From: Opitutaceae bacterium | Lineage (GTDB): Bacteria; Verrucomicrobiota; Verrucomicrobiia; Opitutales; Opitutaceae | Assembly: GCA_027482185.1 (NCBI GenBank) | Contig: JAIXWF010000013.1 | Span: 744,001-808,000 of the forward strand | DNA: 64,000 nucleotides | Direction of reading: 5' to 3' | In this document: piece after piece, positions 43,923 to 52,180 of the stretch | Layout: the number at the start of each line of letters is the position of its first letter | How positions within the stretch are numbered: the first letter of the stretch is position 1 | Position numbers and translations under genes: made by a program | The notes under the pieces: generated by a model | What the model was told of the DNA's origin: nothing | Seen by the model: the letters and a program-made list of their open reading frames with translations, nothing else | The model's database searches: none

Positions 43923-44738
43923 TCAATCGGTGAGTTTCTCCATGTCCCGCACCGCGCGGCGCACGTCCCAATAGTTGACCTCGTCGGATTCGCGGATGAA
44001 TGCGGCGAGGAGGGCCTTGTCGCAGAGATTGTTCACGATGCGCGGAATCCCGCCGCTGCCCTTGTGGATCGCGCGCAGCGCCCACCGGGTGAAACTCGGG
44101 CGGCCGTTGCCGCCCGCGAGCGAAAGCCGGTGGTGCACGTAGTGGGCGAGATCGGTGCGGGTGAGCGGATGCAGTTCGTAATGGACGAGAATGCGCTGGC
44201 GCAGCTGGCGCAATTCCTCGCGGGCCAGCACATCTTTCAGCTCGGGTTGGCCCATGAGGACGATCTGCAGGAGCTTCTGTTTGTCGGTCTCGAGATTGGA
44301 GAGGAGGCGGATCTGCTCGAGGACCTCGAACTTGAGGTTCTGCGCCTCGTCGATGATCAGGACGATGTCGCGGCCGCGCTGGATCCGGTCGAGGAGCACG
44401 GTGTTCACCTGGGCGACGAGATCGTTCTGGCTGCGCGCGAGCTTCGTCTCCCCGAGCTCGGTGAGGATCGCCTTCAGCATCTGCGTCTCCGTGATGCGCG
44501 GGTTGAGAATGAGCGCCGTGTCGTAGTGCGAAGGATCGAGCTCGTTGAGAAAGCGCCGGCAAAGTGTCGTCTTCCCGCAGCCGACCTCGCCGACGAGGAC
44601 GATGAAGCCCTTTTTTTCGCGCACGCCGTACTTCAGATGCTGGAGCGCTTCCTGATGGGTCGGACTGAGGTAGAGAAAGCGCGGATCCGGGGTGATATTG
44701 AACGGCATCTCCCGGAACCCGTAAAAGCTCTGATACAT
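43923..44738 (-). CDS. ExeA/GspA-like AAA ATPase
   Basis: The 271-residue ATPase begins at the ATG for MYQSFYGFREMPFNITPDPR, the classic ExeA start; the longer reading adds an unrelated tail. Walker A is VGEVGCGKTT and Walker B is IVLIIDEAQNLK, followed by a sensor (LQIVLMGQPELKDVL) and the C-terminal lid (GSGGIPRIVNNLCDKALLAA). It lacks the peptidoglycan-binding C-terminal domain of full-length ExeA. A related ATPase occurs in exosortase/PEP-CTERM polysaccharide loci, so a role with the exopolysaccharide genes is also possible. The gene is 28 bases upstream of the GspB-like gene. Confidence 0.9.
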   Translation of the reverse strand: MYQSFYGFREMPFNITPDPRFLYLSPTHQEALQHLKYGVREKKGFIVLVGEVGCGKTTLCRRFLNELDPSHYDTALILNPRITETQMLKAILTELGETKLARSQNDLVAQVNTVLLDRIQRGRDIVLIIDEAQNLKFEVLEQIRLLSNLETDKQKLLQIVLMGQPELKDVLAREELRQLRQRILVHYELHPLTRTDLAHYVHHRLSLAGGNGRPSFTRWALRAIHKGSGGIPRIVNNLCDKALLAAFIRESDEVNYWDVRRAVRDMEKLTD

Positions 44739-44865
44739 GCGGACCGGGACCGTGGCCGGCCGGTCCGGAAAACGCACGCCAAATTCCGCGGCGGCGAGCG
44801 GCGGCGCCGGCTTTGAATTCTCCTTTACTCCCGCGGCCGCGGGGCCGTTGATCGGCCCGCGCTTC

Positions 44866-45147
44866 GTGAATCCGCACCGCCTTGTCATCCCGCTCTACGT
44901 GCTCGCCATGGCGCTCCTCGCCCTCGGGGCCGGGGCTTGGTTCGTGGATGCCCGGGCGGAGTACCGCCAGCTGAAGCAGACCGAGGCGGCGATCCGCCTG
45001 AAGCTCGCCGCGGCGGAGCAGCGCCTCCTCGAACAGGAACGCATTCTCCAGCGCCTGCGCAACGACCCGGGGTTTGTCGAGAGCGCGATCCGGCGCCGGC
45101 TGAGCCAGGCCCGGCCCGGCGAGGTCGTCTTCCGCTTCGAGGACTGA
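44866..45147 (+). CDS. FtsB/DivIC-like septum formation protein
   Basis: The 93-residue reading from GTG 44866 has a short tail, one helix (IPLYVLAMALLALGAGAWF), a coiled coil (YRQLKQTEAAIRLKLAAAEQ and RLLEQERILQRL) and the terminal RRRLSQARPGEVVFRF typical of FtsB/DivIC. An in-frame ATG at 44737 would give 136 residues, but that start overlaps the divergent ExeA start by two bases and adds a Ser/Gly-rich tail. The region 44739-44865 therefore holds either the extension or the promoters of both genes. FtsB links FtsL and FtsQ in the divisome. Confidence 0.75.
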   Translation: MNPHRLVIPLYVLAMALLALGAGAWFVDARAEYRQLKQTEAAIRLKLAAAEQRLLEQERILQRLRNDPGFVESAIRRRLSQARPGEVVFRFED

Positions 45148-45206
45148 AATCGCCGCGGGCCGCGCTTGCCGGACGGGGTCCGGGCTGTTTGCGTATCCTG
45201 ACTTTC

Positions 45207-46631
45207 ATGACGAACGACCCGCTGATCGAAAGCTTCCGGAAGGCCGGCCAGGGCCATGTTTTCGCGTTCCTTGCGACGTTGCCGCCGGCGGAACAGCGCC
45301 GCCTGCTCGACGAGGCCGCGGAAATCGATCTGGCGGAAATTGCGCGCCTGACGCGGACCCTGCTGGCGCCCGGCGGGTCCGCGGCGGTCGACCTCGCGGG
45401 CCTCGCCCCCGCGCCGTACGAGCGCCGGCCCGAAAACGGCGGCGACGCCGCCGCCTGGGGCCGCGCCAAGACCGCCGGCGAGGACATGCTTCGCGCCGGC
45501 CGCGTCGCCGCGTTCACGGTCGCGGGCGGGCAGGGGACCCGGCTCGGGTACGACGGCCCCAAGGGGACCTTCCCGGTCACGCCGCTGAAGCAGAAGACGC
45601 TCTTCCAGGTGTTCGCGGAAAAGATCCGCGCCGCCGGCCTCCGCTACGGCCGGCCGCTGCACTGGTTCATCATGACGAGCCACGCGAACCATGCGGCGAC
45701 CGAAGCGTTCTTCGCCGAGCACCGCCACTTCGGGCTCGATCCGGCGCGCGTGCATTTCTTCCGCCAGGGCCGGATGCCGGCGGTCGACCTGCAGGGTCGC
45801 ATTCTGCTCGAGACCCCGGGCTCGATCGCGATGTCCCCCGACGGCCACGGCGGATCCCTCCGCGCGCTCGAGCGCTCCGGTGCCCTCGATCTCATGCAGC
45901 GCGAGGGCATCGACACCCTGAGCTACTTCCAGGTGGACAACCCGCTGGTGCGTGCGATCGACCCGACGTTTCTCGGCTGGCATGCGCTGCAGCGCTCCGA
46001 GATGTCGAGCAAGATGGTGCCGAAAGCCTATCCGGAGGAAAAGGTCGGCCTCTTCTGCGCCCAGGGCGGCAAGACCGTGGTCGTCGAATACTCCGACCTG
46101 CCGATGGCGATGCAGCAGGAGCGCGACGCCGCGGGCCGGTTGCGCTATCTCGCGGGCAGCATCGCGATCCACCTGCTTGACCGCGACTTCATCCGCCGCA
46201 TGGCCGCCGGCGGCGAAGGCGTGTCCCTGCCGTTCCACCGCGCCGACAAGAAGATCCCGACGGTCGACGCCGCGGGCCGGCCGGTGAAGCCGGACAAGCC
46301 CAACGGCGTGAAGTTCGAGCTCTTCGTGTTCGACGCGCTGCCGTTCGCGCGGAATCCCGTCGTGATCGAGACGCGGCGCGAGGATGACTTCTCGCCGGTG
46401 AAGAATGCCACCGGCGTCGACTCGCCGCAGACCTGCCGCGACGACCAGCTGCGGCAGTACGTGCGCTGGCTCCGCGCCCAGGGGGCGGCGGTCGCCGCCG
46501 ACTCGACCGGGCTCCCGGCCTTCGGGATCGAGGTGTCGCCCCTTTTCGGATACGACGAGGATTCGTTCGCCGCCGCCTGGAAGAAACTTTCGCCCGTCCC
46601 GCCGATCGCCGAAGGCCTCTACCTCGGGTGA
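45207..46631 (+). CDS. UDP-sugar pyrophosphorylase (UDPGP/UAP1-type)
   Basis: The protein has 474 residues from the ATG at 45207. It shows the nucleotidyltransferase motif AGGQGTRLGYDGPKGTFPV, WFIMTSHANH, YFQVDNPLVRAIDP, KFELFVFDALPFA and VVIETRREDDFSPVKN. This is the eukaryote-like family of UTP-glucose / UDP-N-acetylglucosamine pyrophosphorylases rather than the bacterial GalU or GlmU type. It makes a UDP-sugar from UTP and a sugar 1-phosphate. The next gene, a phosphohexomutase, supplies the sugar 1-phosphate. A role in envelope or exopolysaccharide precursor synthesis is likely. The longer in-frame start at 44937 lies inside the FtsB-like gene and is rejected. Confidence 0.92.
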   Translation: MTNDPLIESFRKAGQGHVFAFLATLPPAEQRRLLDEAAEIDLAEIARLTRTLLAPGGSAAVDLAGLAPAPYERRPENGGDAAAWGRAKTAGEDMLRAGRVAAFTVAGGQGTRLGYDGPKGTFPVTPLKQKTLFQVFAEKIRAAGLRYGRPLHWFIMTSHANHAATEAFFAEHRHFGLDPARVHFFRQGRMPAVDLQGRILLETPGSIAMSPDGHGGSLRALERSGALDLMQREGIDTLSYFQVDNPLVRAIDPTFLGWHALQRSEMSSKMVPKAYPEEKVGLFCAQGGKTVVVEYSDLPMAMQQERDAAGRLRYLAGSIAIHLLDRDFIRRMAAGGEGVSLPFHRADKKIPTVDAAGRPVKPDKPNGVKFELFVFDALPFARNPVVIETRREDDFSPVKNATGVDSPQTCRDDQLRQYVRWLRAQGAAVAADSTGLPAFGIEVSPLFGYDEDSFAAAWKKLSPVPPIAEGLYLG

Positions 46632-46686
46632 GACGGCCGTCCGCCGCCCGCCGTCCCGCGCCACCCGCGTCCGCCGCCCCTTTTCC

Positions 46687-48636
46687 ATGAACACGCTCGC
46701 CCTCATCCGCCAAGCCGCCCAAGCCGGGCATCTCATGCCTTCCACGGCCGAGAACCTCGCCGCCTTCCTCGCCGCGCAGTTGCCGGCCTGGGCGGCGGAC
46801 AGCATCGCGGAGCTCGTCGAGCGCGGGGAGTGGGCCGAGCTGAACGACCGTTTCTACCGTTACCTCGAATTCGGCACCGGCGGCATGCGCGGCCGGACCA
46901 TCGGCACCGTGCCCGCCCGGGCCGAGACGGGGACGCCGGACGACCGCGGTTCGCCGGCGCACGCCGCGATCGGCAGCAATCTGCTCAACGATTTCACGCT
47001 CATCCGCGCCGTGATCGGGCTCTACCGCTACACCGCGAAGTACGTCGCGCAGCAGGGCGGCGCCGCGCGGCCCAAGCTCGTGATCGCGTGCGACGTCCGC
47101 CATTTCTCCCGGCATTTCTCGGACCTCGCGGCCTCGACCTGGACCCGCCTCGGCGGCGAAGCCTTCGTGTTCGACGGACCGCGGCCGACGCCGCAGCTCA
47201 GCTTCTCCGTCCGCTGGCTCAAGGCCCAGGCCGGCGTCGTCATCACCGCGAGCCACAATCCGCCCCACGACAACGGCTTCAAGGCCTACTTCGACGACGG
47301 CGCGCAGGTGGTGCCGCCGCACGACAAGGGCATCGTCGCCGAGGTCAACGCCGTGCCGCTTGCCGAGATCGGTCCCTTCCTCGTCCCGCAGTTGGCCGGC
47401 GTGACCACCCTCGGCCGCGAGGCCGACGACGCCTACCTCGCCGTCGCGGCCAAGGCCGTGCTCGACCCCGAGGTGTTCCGCCGCACCAAGCTCAAGGTCG
47501 CCTTCACCAATATCCACGGCACCGGCGCGGTCCATTCGCTGCCGCTGCTCATCCATGCCGGCTGCGACGTCCGGCCCGTGCCCGAGCAGCTCGATTTCGA
47601 CGGGCGCTTCCCGACCGTGAAGTCCCCGAATCCCGAGAATGCCGAGGCCCTCGCGCGCGCGGTGGCGCTGGCGGAACGGGAAGGCTGCGACGTCGTCCTC
47701 GCCACCGATCCCGACGCCGACCGCATGGGGTGCGCGGTGCGCAACCGCGCCGGCGGGATGGAACTGCTCACCGGCAACCAGATCGGTTCGCTGCTCGCCG
47801 AGTATCGGCTGGCCAAATACAAGGAGCTCGGCTGGATCCCGGCCGCGGGCTCCGCGGCGGTGTGCATCGTTAAGACCTTCGTCACGACCCAGCTGCAGGA
47901 CGCGATCGGCCGCGGCCACGGCGTCAAGGTCATCAACACCCTCACCGGCTTCAAGTGGATCGCGGCCAAGATGCGCGGCTACGAGCAGAAGGTCCGCGCC
48001 GCGCTCGGCCCCGGCTTCGACTACGAGGGCGCATCTTTCGCGGACCGCGCGCGCCTGCTCCAGCAGCACAGCACGTTCTACGCGTTCGGCACGGAGGAGA
48101 GCTACGGCTACCTGCCGAACGACTACCTGCGCGACAAGGACGGCAACTCCGCCTGCCTCATGTTCGCGGAGGTCTGCGCGTGGGTGAAGAGCCGCGGGCT
48201 CACCGTGCCCGAGTACCTCGACGAGATCTATCTGCGCTACGGCTTCTACCTCGAGGGCGTGATCAACATCTACTACGAGGGCGCGAGCGGGAACGCGAAG
48301 ATCAAGCGCATCCTCGACACCTACCGCGCGCAGCCGCCGGCGGCGTTCGGCGACGTGCAGGTCGTGCGGTTCCAGGATTTCGGCCGGGAGAAAGTGTACG
48401 ACGCCGACGGCGAACTGATCCCCGCGCAGGACCTCTACATCGTCACGCTGTCGAACGGCTACTCGTTCGCCGCGCGCGGCAGCGGCACCGAGCCGAAGAT
48501 GAAATTCTACCTTTTTGCCCACGAAGCGGTCGCCGCCGCCGCCGATTTGCCGGCGGTCAAGGCCCGCGTGAAGGCTTCGCTGGCGGCGCTCAGCCGCCTG
48601 ATCGAAGCGGAAGCCAAGGCCCGGGCTGAGGGATAA
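46687..48636 (+). CDS. Phosphoglucomutase/phosphomannomutase family enzyme
   Basis: The 649-residue enzyme is in the size range of the long (PGM2-like) subfamily. Phosphoserine loop Ser189 lies in VVITASHNPPHDNGFKAYF, the Mg site ATDPDADRMG runs over residues 339-348, and a substrate loop is in GTEESYGYLPNDYLRDKDG. The phosphate-binding tail is RGSGTEPKMKFYLF. It interconverts hexose 6- and 1-phosphates and would feed the UDP-sugar pyrophosphorylase encoded 55 bases upstream. Long PGMs also accept pentose phosphates. The gene closes this operon; the next 360 bases are non-coding. Confidence 0.94.
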   Translation: MNTLALIRQAAQAGHLMPSTAENLAAFLAAQLPAWAADSIAELVERGEWAELNDRFYRYLEFGTGGMRGRTIGTVPARAETGTPDDRGSPAHAAIGSNLLNDFTLIRAVIGLYRYTAKYVAQQGGAARPKLVIACDVRHFSRHFSDLAASTWTRLGGEAFVFDGPRPTPQLSFSVRWLKAQAGVVITASHNPPHDNGFKAYFDDGAQVVPPHDKGIVAEVNAVPLAEIGPFLVPQLAGVTTLGREADDAYLAVAAKAVLDPEVFRRTKLKVAFTNIHGTGAVHSLPLLIHAGCDVRPVPEQLDFDGRFPTVKSPNPENAEALARAVALAEREGCDVVLATDPDADRMGCAVRNRAGGMELLTGNQIGSLLAEYRLAKYKELGWIPAAGSAAVCIVKTFVTTQLQDAIGRGHGVKVINTLTGFKWIAAKMRGYEQKVRAALGPGFDYEGASFADRARLLQQHSTFYAFGTEESYGYLPNDYLRDKDGNSACLMFAEVCAWVKSRGLTVPEYLDEIYLRYGFYLEGVINIYYEGASGNAKIKRILDTYRAQPPAAFGDVQVVRFQDFGREKVYDADGELIPAQDLYIVTLSNGYSFAARGSGTEPKMKFYLFAHEAVAAAADLPAVKARVKASLAALSRLIEAEAKARAEG

Positions 48637-48754
48637 GGATCACGGCTGCAGCCAGTTGTGCCGGGCCGTCTCGCTTCGGCCCCGGCGCAAAGCCGCTAGG
48701 TGCGTTCGTGCGGGAAGGTGAATTGTTACGTTTCCGCGCGTATTTTCATTGAGA

Positions 48755-48880
48755 CCCGAGGGCCGACCTTTTCTTAATTCTTCAGCTGGTTACCTGCTCG
48801 GCGCCTGACACGACGAGCGAAAAACCATCTCTGGGAGCCCGGTAGGCATTGGCGTGCGAACCGGGCTCCCTTTGTTTTTT
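48755..48880 (+). ncRNA. Possible small RNA
   Basis: The terminator lies more than 190 bases beyond the mutase stop, so it may end an independent short transcript. An AT-rich promoter-like stretch TTGTTA (48724-48729) with TTTCAT about 16 bases on would start a transcript of about 120-130 bases. Segments GCCGA and TCGGC flank a loop, and GCTCG/CGAGC can pair, before the terminal stem. It matches no RNA family I can name. The alternative is a long 3' untranslated region of the mutase operon. Confidence 0.3.
48833..48880 (+). terminator. Strong intrinsic terminator
   Basis: A perfect 11-base-pair stem GGGAGCCCGGT (48833-48843) / ACCGGGCTCCC (48860-48870) with a 16-base loop is followed by TTTGTTTTTT. 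Confidence 0.85.
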
Positions 48881-48999
48881 CGGCGTCCGCCCCCGCCGCC
48901 GACGCAGCCCGAATTCGCGGAAGTGGGTGTCCGGTGCCGGTTTCTACGCCCGAAATCGGACTTGGTTTTTCCGGTGCCGACTTCAACTCTCCTGCAAAT

Positions 49000-50361
49000 A
49001 TGAAGATTTGCTGTATTGGCGCCGGTTACGTGGGTGGCCCGACGATGGCGATGATCGCTCTCAAGGCGCCGTCGATCGAAGTGCGCGTGGTGGACATGAA
49101 TGCCGCCCGTATTGCGGCCTGGAATTCCGAGACGCTGCCGATTTACGAACCCGGCCTCGACGACGTCGTGCGCCAAACCCGCGGCCGCAATCTCTTCTTC
49201 TCGACCGATGTCGTCGGGGGCATCAAGGCGGCGGACATTATCTTTGTCGCGGTCAATACCCCGACGAAGAACTACGGCGTCGGCGCCGGCCGCGCGGCCG
49301 ATCTGCGTTTCATCGAGTCCGTCGCCCGCACGATCGCGGAACACGCCAACGGTCCCAAGATCATCGTCGAGAAGTCCACGATCCCGGTGAAGACCGCGGA
49401 GACGATCAAGGACATCCTCGCCGCCAATTCCCGCGGCCACAAGTTCGAGGTCCTCTCGAATCCCGAATTCCTCGCCGAGGGCACCGCGGTGGCCGACCTG
49501 ATCGCGCCCGACCGCGTCCTCATCGGCGGCGAACGCACCGAAGGCGGCCAGCGCGCCCTCGAAACCCTCGTCTCGGTCTACGCGCATTGGGTGCCGCGCG
49601 AGCGCATCATCACCACGAATCTCTGGTCCTCGGAACTCTCCAAGCTCGTCGCCAACGCGTTCCTCGCCCAGCGCATCTCCTCGATCAATTCCATCTCCGC
49701 GCTCTGCGAGGCGACCGGGGCCGACGTCGACGAAGTCGCCAACGCCATCGGCAAGGATTCGCGCATCGGCCCGAAATTCCTCAAGGCCTCCGTGGGCTTC
49801 GGCGGTTCCTGCTTCCAGAAGGACATCCTGAACCTCGTCTACCTCTGCGAACACTTCGGCCTGCCCGAGGTCGCCTCGTACTGGGAGCACGTCGTGAAGA
49901 TGAACGACTGGCAGAAGCACCGCTTCGCCTCGAAGATCGTCCGCTCGCTCTTCAACACCGTCGCCGACAAGCGCATCGCCGTGCTCGGCTTCGCGTTCAA
50001 GAAGGACACGAACGACACCCGCGAATCCGCCGCCATCGCCGTCTGCCGCGACCTGCTCGCCGAGCAGGCCAACGTCATCGTGTACGATCCCAAGGTGCCG
50101 GCCGACGAGATCCGCGCCGATGTCCTCGGCAAGGGCAAGGACGACCCGCGTCTCAAGATCGCGACCTCCGCCTACGAGGCCGCCGCCGGCGCCCACGCCC
50201 TGGCGGTCGTGACCGAGTGGGACGAATTCAAGCAGCTCGATTTCGGCCGGATCTTCGCCGGCATGCACCAGCCGGCCTTCGTCTTCGACGGCCGCAACAT
50301 CCTCGATCTCCCGAAGCTCAAGGCCATCGGCTTCCGCGTCTCCGCCATCGGCAAGGCGTGA
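49000..50361 (+). CDS. UDP-glucose 6-dehydrogenase
   Basis: The protein has 453 residues. The NAD-binding Rossmann motif [13 protein letters not shown] is at the N-terminus, followed by a [20 protein letters not shown] region and the catalytic [10 protein letters not shown] with Cys271. A C-terminal UDP-binding domain shows [18 protein letters not shown] and [11 protein letters not shown]. It oxidises UDP-glucose to UDP-glucuronate with two NAD+. The length and the motif spacing resemble animal- or plant-type UGDH rather than short bacterial Ugd. It stands after a terminator and probably has its own promoter. UDP-glucuronate would serve exopolysaccharide synthesis. Confidence 0.95.
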   Translation: MKICCIGAGYVGGPTMAMIALKAPSIEVRVVDMNAARIAAWNSETLPIYEPGLDDVVRQTRGRNLFFSTDVVGGIKAADIIFVAVNTPTKNYGVGAGRAADLRFIESVARTIAEHANGPKIIVEKSTIPVKTAETIKDILAANSRGHKFEVLSNPEFLAEGTAVADLIAPDRVLIGGERTEGGQRALETLVSVYAHWVPRERIITTNLWSSELSKLVANAFLAQRISSINSISALCEATGADVDEVANAIGKDSRIGPKFLKASVGFGGSCFQKDILNLVYLCEHFGLPEVASYWEHVVKMNDWQKHRFASKIVRSLFNTVADKRIAVLGFAFKKDTNDTRESAAIAVCRDLLAEQANVIVYDPKVPADEIRADVLGKGKDDPRLKIATSAYEAAAGAHALAVVTEWDEFKQLDFGRIFAGMHQPAFVFDGRNILDLPKLKAIGFRVSAIGKA

Positions 50362-50367
50362 GTCCGG

Positions 50368-50386
50368 CGCGGGGTTGTGCCCCGCG
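50368..50386. terminator. GC hairpin after UDP-glucose dehydrogenase gene
   Basis: A perfect 7-base-pair stem CGCGGGG (50368-50374) / CCCCGCG (50380-50386) with loop TTGTG lies 6 bases after the stop. No U tract follows, so termination is uncertain. It separates convergent genes. Confidence 0.35.
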
Positions 50387-50439
50387 TCCCGCCTCGCCTC
50401 CGTCGCCGCCGCGCCCTTCGGGGCCGGCGGCGATCGCGT

Positions 50440-51153
50440 TTATTTGCTCGTGCGTTCGAACTCCTTGCGGAGCGAATCGGCGATGATGTTCTTCACGATC
50501 ACGACCTGCGATTCCTTCTTGCCGCCCTGGCGGACCTCGAGCTTCAGCTGGATCTCGTCGCTCGAAACGCCGAGCTGGGAAACCATCGGGTCGAGCACGG
50601 CCTTCGCGCCGGGCGCGATCGTCAGTTTCGGCGGGCGCACCGCGAAATTGCCGAGATAGGAATTCACTTCGGTGACCTCGACTTCCAGCGGTTCCGTCCC
50701 GCGGTTCTCGAGCTGCACGCGCAGCGTGACCGGGGGCATCGGGCTGCCGGCCGCGCGCCGGGCCTTGGCAATGCGCATGTACTCCGCCATCGCCTCTTTC
50801 TGCTCTTCCTCGGAGTCGCCGTAGCCGCCGATGTTGTAGACTTCGGAAAACGCGCCGGCGTCGTCCTTCTTCCGCCGGCCGCCCATCTCCATCGCTTCGC
50901 CGCCCTTGGTCCGGCCGGGACCGCGCGCGCCCCGGTCGAAACCGCGGGATACCGTCGCCAACGCGCCGAGCTTGCCCTCCAGGAAAGTCGCCTCGCCGCG
51001 CATGGCCACGGGACGTTCGAGCGGCTGCGACGCCACCGCTTCCTCCATCATGAGATCGCGGGGACCGTTGTTCGAGCCGCAGCCCGCGAGGGCGAGGGCG
51101 GCGGCGAGCAGCGTGCAGCGGAGGGCGGCGGGGGAGGGCGCGGGATGGGACAT
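50440..51153 (-). CDS. Lipoprotein of unknown function
   Basis: The 237-residue protein has a lipobox LAGC with Cys25 after a signal region (LLAAALALAGC). Residues about 30-125 are low-complexity and charged (GFDRGARGPGRTKGGEAMEM). The C-terminal part (about 140-237) is beta-rich (VTLRVQLENRGTEPLEVEVT and APGAKAVLDPMVSQLGVSS), similar to small extracytoplasmic beta-sandwich domains that stabilise other proteins. It is divergent from the ECF sigma module, sharing a 120-base spacer, which could place it under control of that sigma factor. No family is recognised. Confidence 0.75.
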   Translation of the reverse strand: MSHPAPSPAALRCTLLAAALALAGCGSNNGPRDLMMEEAVASQPLERPVAMRGEATFLEGKLGALATVSRGFDRGARGPGRTKGGEAMEMGGRRKKDDAGAFSEVYNIGGYGDSEEEQKEAMAEYMRIAKARRAAGSPMPPVTLRVQLENRGTEPLEVEVTEVNSYLGNFAVRPPKLTIAPGAKAVLDPMVSQLGVSSDEIQLKLEVRQGGKKESQVVIVKNIIADSLRKEFERTSK

Positions 51154-51273
51154 GGGCGGAACGTTCGGACGCCTAGCCGAGGCGAAGGTTGCGCCGAACG
51201 CAAGGGTCGGCCGGGCGCGGCCGAATCTTTCTGGCCATTCGCGCGTCTTGCCCCACACACCGATGCTGCCTGC

Positions 51274-51822
51274 ATGGATAATTCCGCTCCGACCGATCTT
51301 GTCGAACTGGTCCGCCGCGCCCAACGGGGCGACGAGGCGGCCCAGCGGCAACTCATCGTGGCGTACCAGCACCGGGTGGCCGGGTTCGTCTTCGCCATGA
51401 CCAGCCGCAGCGATTACGTCGAGGACCTCTGCCAGCAGGTCTTCATCAAGATGATCCGGGCGCTCGACCGGCTCCAGGCGCCGGCGCAGTTCGAATCGTG
51501 GCTTTTCCGTCTCGCGCGCAACACGTGCATCGACCAGCTGCGGCGCCAGAAACTCCGCCGCATTTTCCTGCCGTTCGGCGAGGAGCACGAAAACATTCCC
51601 GAACCGCCCGGCGCGGTCGACTCCGAGGAACTCGATGCGCTGCGCCATGCCCTGGCCCAGCTCCGGCCCCAGGACCGGGCCCTGCTCGCCCTCGTCCAGG
51701 AGGGCCGCAGCCACGCCGAAATCGCCGAAACTCTCGAAACCAGCGTCGCCGCGGTGAAAGCTCGCCTCCACCGCGCCCGCGAGCATCTTCGCGAGCACTA
51801 CACTCCGCCCCATGAAACCTGA
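51274..51822 (+). CDS. ECF sigma factor
   Basis: The protein has 182 residues from the ATG at 51274. Region 2 includes DYVEDLCQQVFIKMIRALDR and FESWLFRLARNTCIDQLRRQ. Region 4 includes LRPQDRALLALVQEGRSHAE and IAETLETSVAAVKARLHRAR. It is of general RpoE type, unlike the planctomycete-type sigma factor at 24734. An 11-base overlap with the next, membrane-anchored gene points to a sigma/anti-sigma pair. Confidence 0.93.
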   Translation: MDNSAPTDLVELVRRAQRGDEAAQRQLIVAYQHRVAGFVFAMTSRSDYVEDLCQQVFIKMIRALDRLQAPAQFESWLFRLARNTCIDQLRRQKLRRIFLPFGEEHENIPEPPGAVDSEELDALRHALAQLRPQDRALLALVQEGRSHAEIAETLETSVAAVKARLHRAREHLREHYTPPHET

Positions 51823-52180
51823 AGATCACGCTTGGAAAGCGTTGCGCGACCACGCCGGCGCGCAGCTCCGTTCGGACTTCGCCGCCCGGGTGGTCCGTGC
51901 CGCCCAGGGACCTTCCGAGGCCTCGTGGCATGCGCTCCGCCGCCGCGGCGCCGCCCAGCTGCGTCCGGGCTTCGCCGACCGCGTCCTCCGCGCCGCCCGC
52001 AACCTGCCCGGCATGCCGTCGTTCCTCGACCAGTTCGCCTTCAGCGCCGGCACCGCGATCGTGTGCATCGCCGCGACCCTTTTCCTGCACTCCCGCAGCG
52101 AGGCCCGCGAGAACGAGAAGAATCTCGCCCGCTGGCAGCAGATCGCCCTCGAGGCGCACCAGAACGAGCCGCGCCTATGA
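51812..52180 (+). CDS. Small membrane protein with duplicated motif, probable anti-sigma factor
   Basis: The protein has 122 residues. Two consecutive copies of a 26-residue helical motif (AWKALRDHAGAQLRSDFAAR then VVRAA, and SWHALRRRGAAQLRPGFADR then VLRAA) occupy residues about 6-64. A membrane helix follows near 72-92 (FSAGTAIVCIAATLFL) with a short outer tail. It overlaps the sigma gene by 11 bases and the next gene by 4. Context and layout suggest an anti-sigma factor whose cytoplasmic head is duplicated. No zinc-finger motif or known anti-sigma domain is recognised. Confidence 0.7.
   Translation: MKPEDHAWKALRDHAGAQLRSDFAARVVRAAQGPSEASWHALRRRGAAQLRPGFADRVLRAARNLPGMPSFLDQFAFSAGTAIVCIAATLFLHSRSEARENEKNLARWQQIALEAHQNEPRL

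Larger units (their letters stand above)
48637..48999 (+). other. 363-base non-coding spacer
   Basis: This spacer between the mutase and UDP-glucose dehydrogenase genes has no convincing ORF. It is more AT-rich in its middle (about 48720-48785) than the surroundings. It contains a strong terminator hairpin at 48833-48880 and a possible small RNA before it. The last 120 bases presumably hold the dehydrogenase promoter, but I see no clear -35/-10 pair. Confidence 0.6.

Noticed and set aside
44737-44865. Longer start for the FtsB-like protein
   Set aside because: It would overlap the divergent ExeA start and adds a tail not expected in the family. It remains possible, since codons here are not clearly non-coding.
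48724-48751. Confident sigma-70 promoter in the spacer
   Set aside because: TTGTTA is followed by TATTTT after only 12 bases. The alternative TTTCAT gives a 16-base spacer but a poor -10, so it is kept only as a hint for the small RNA.
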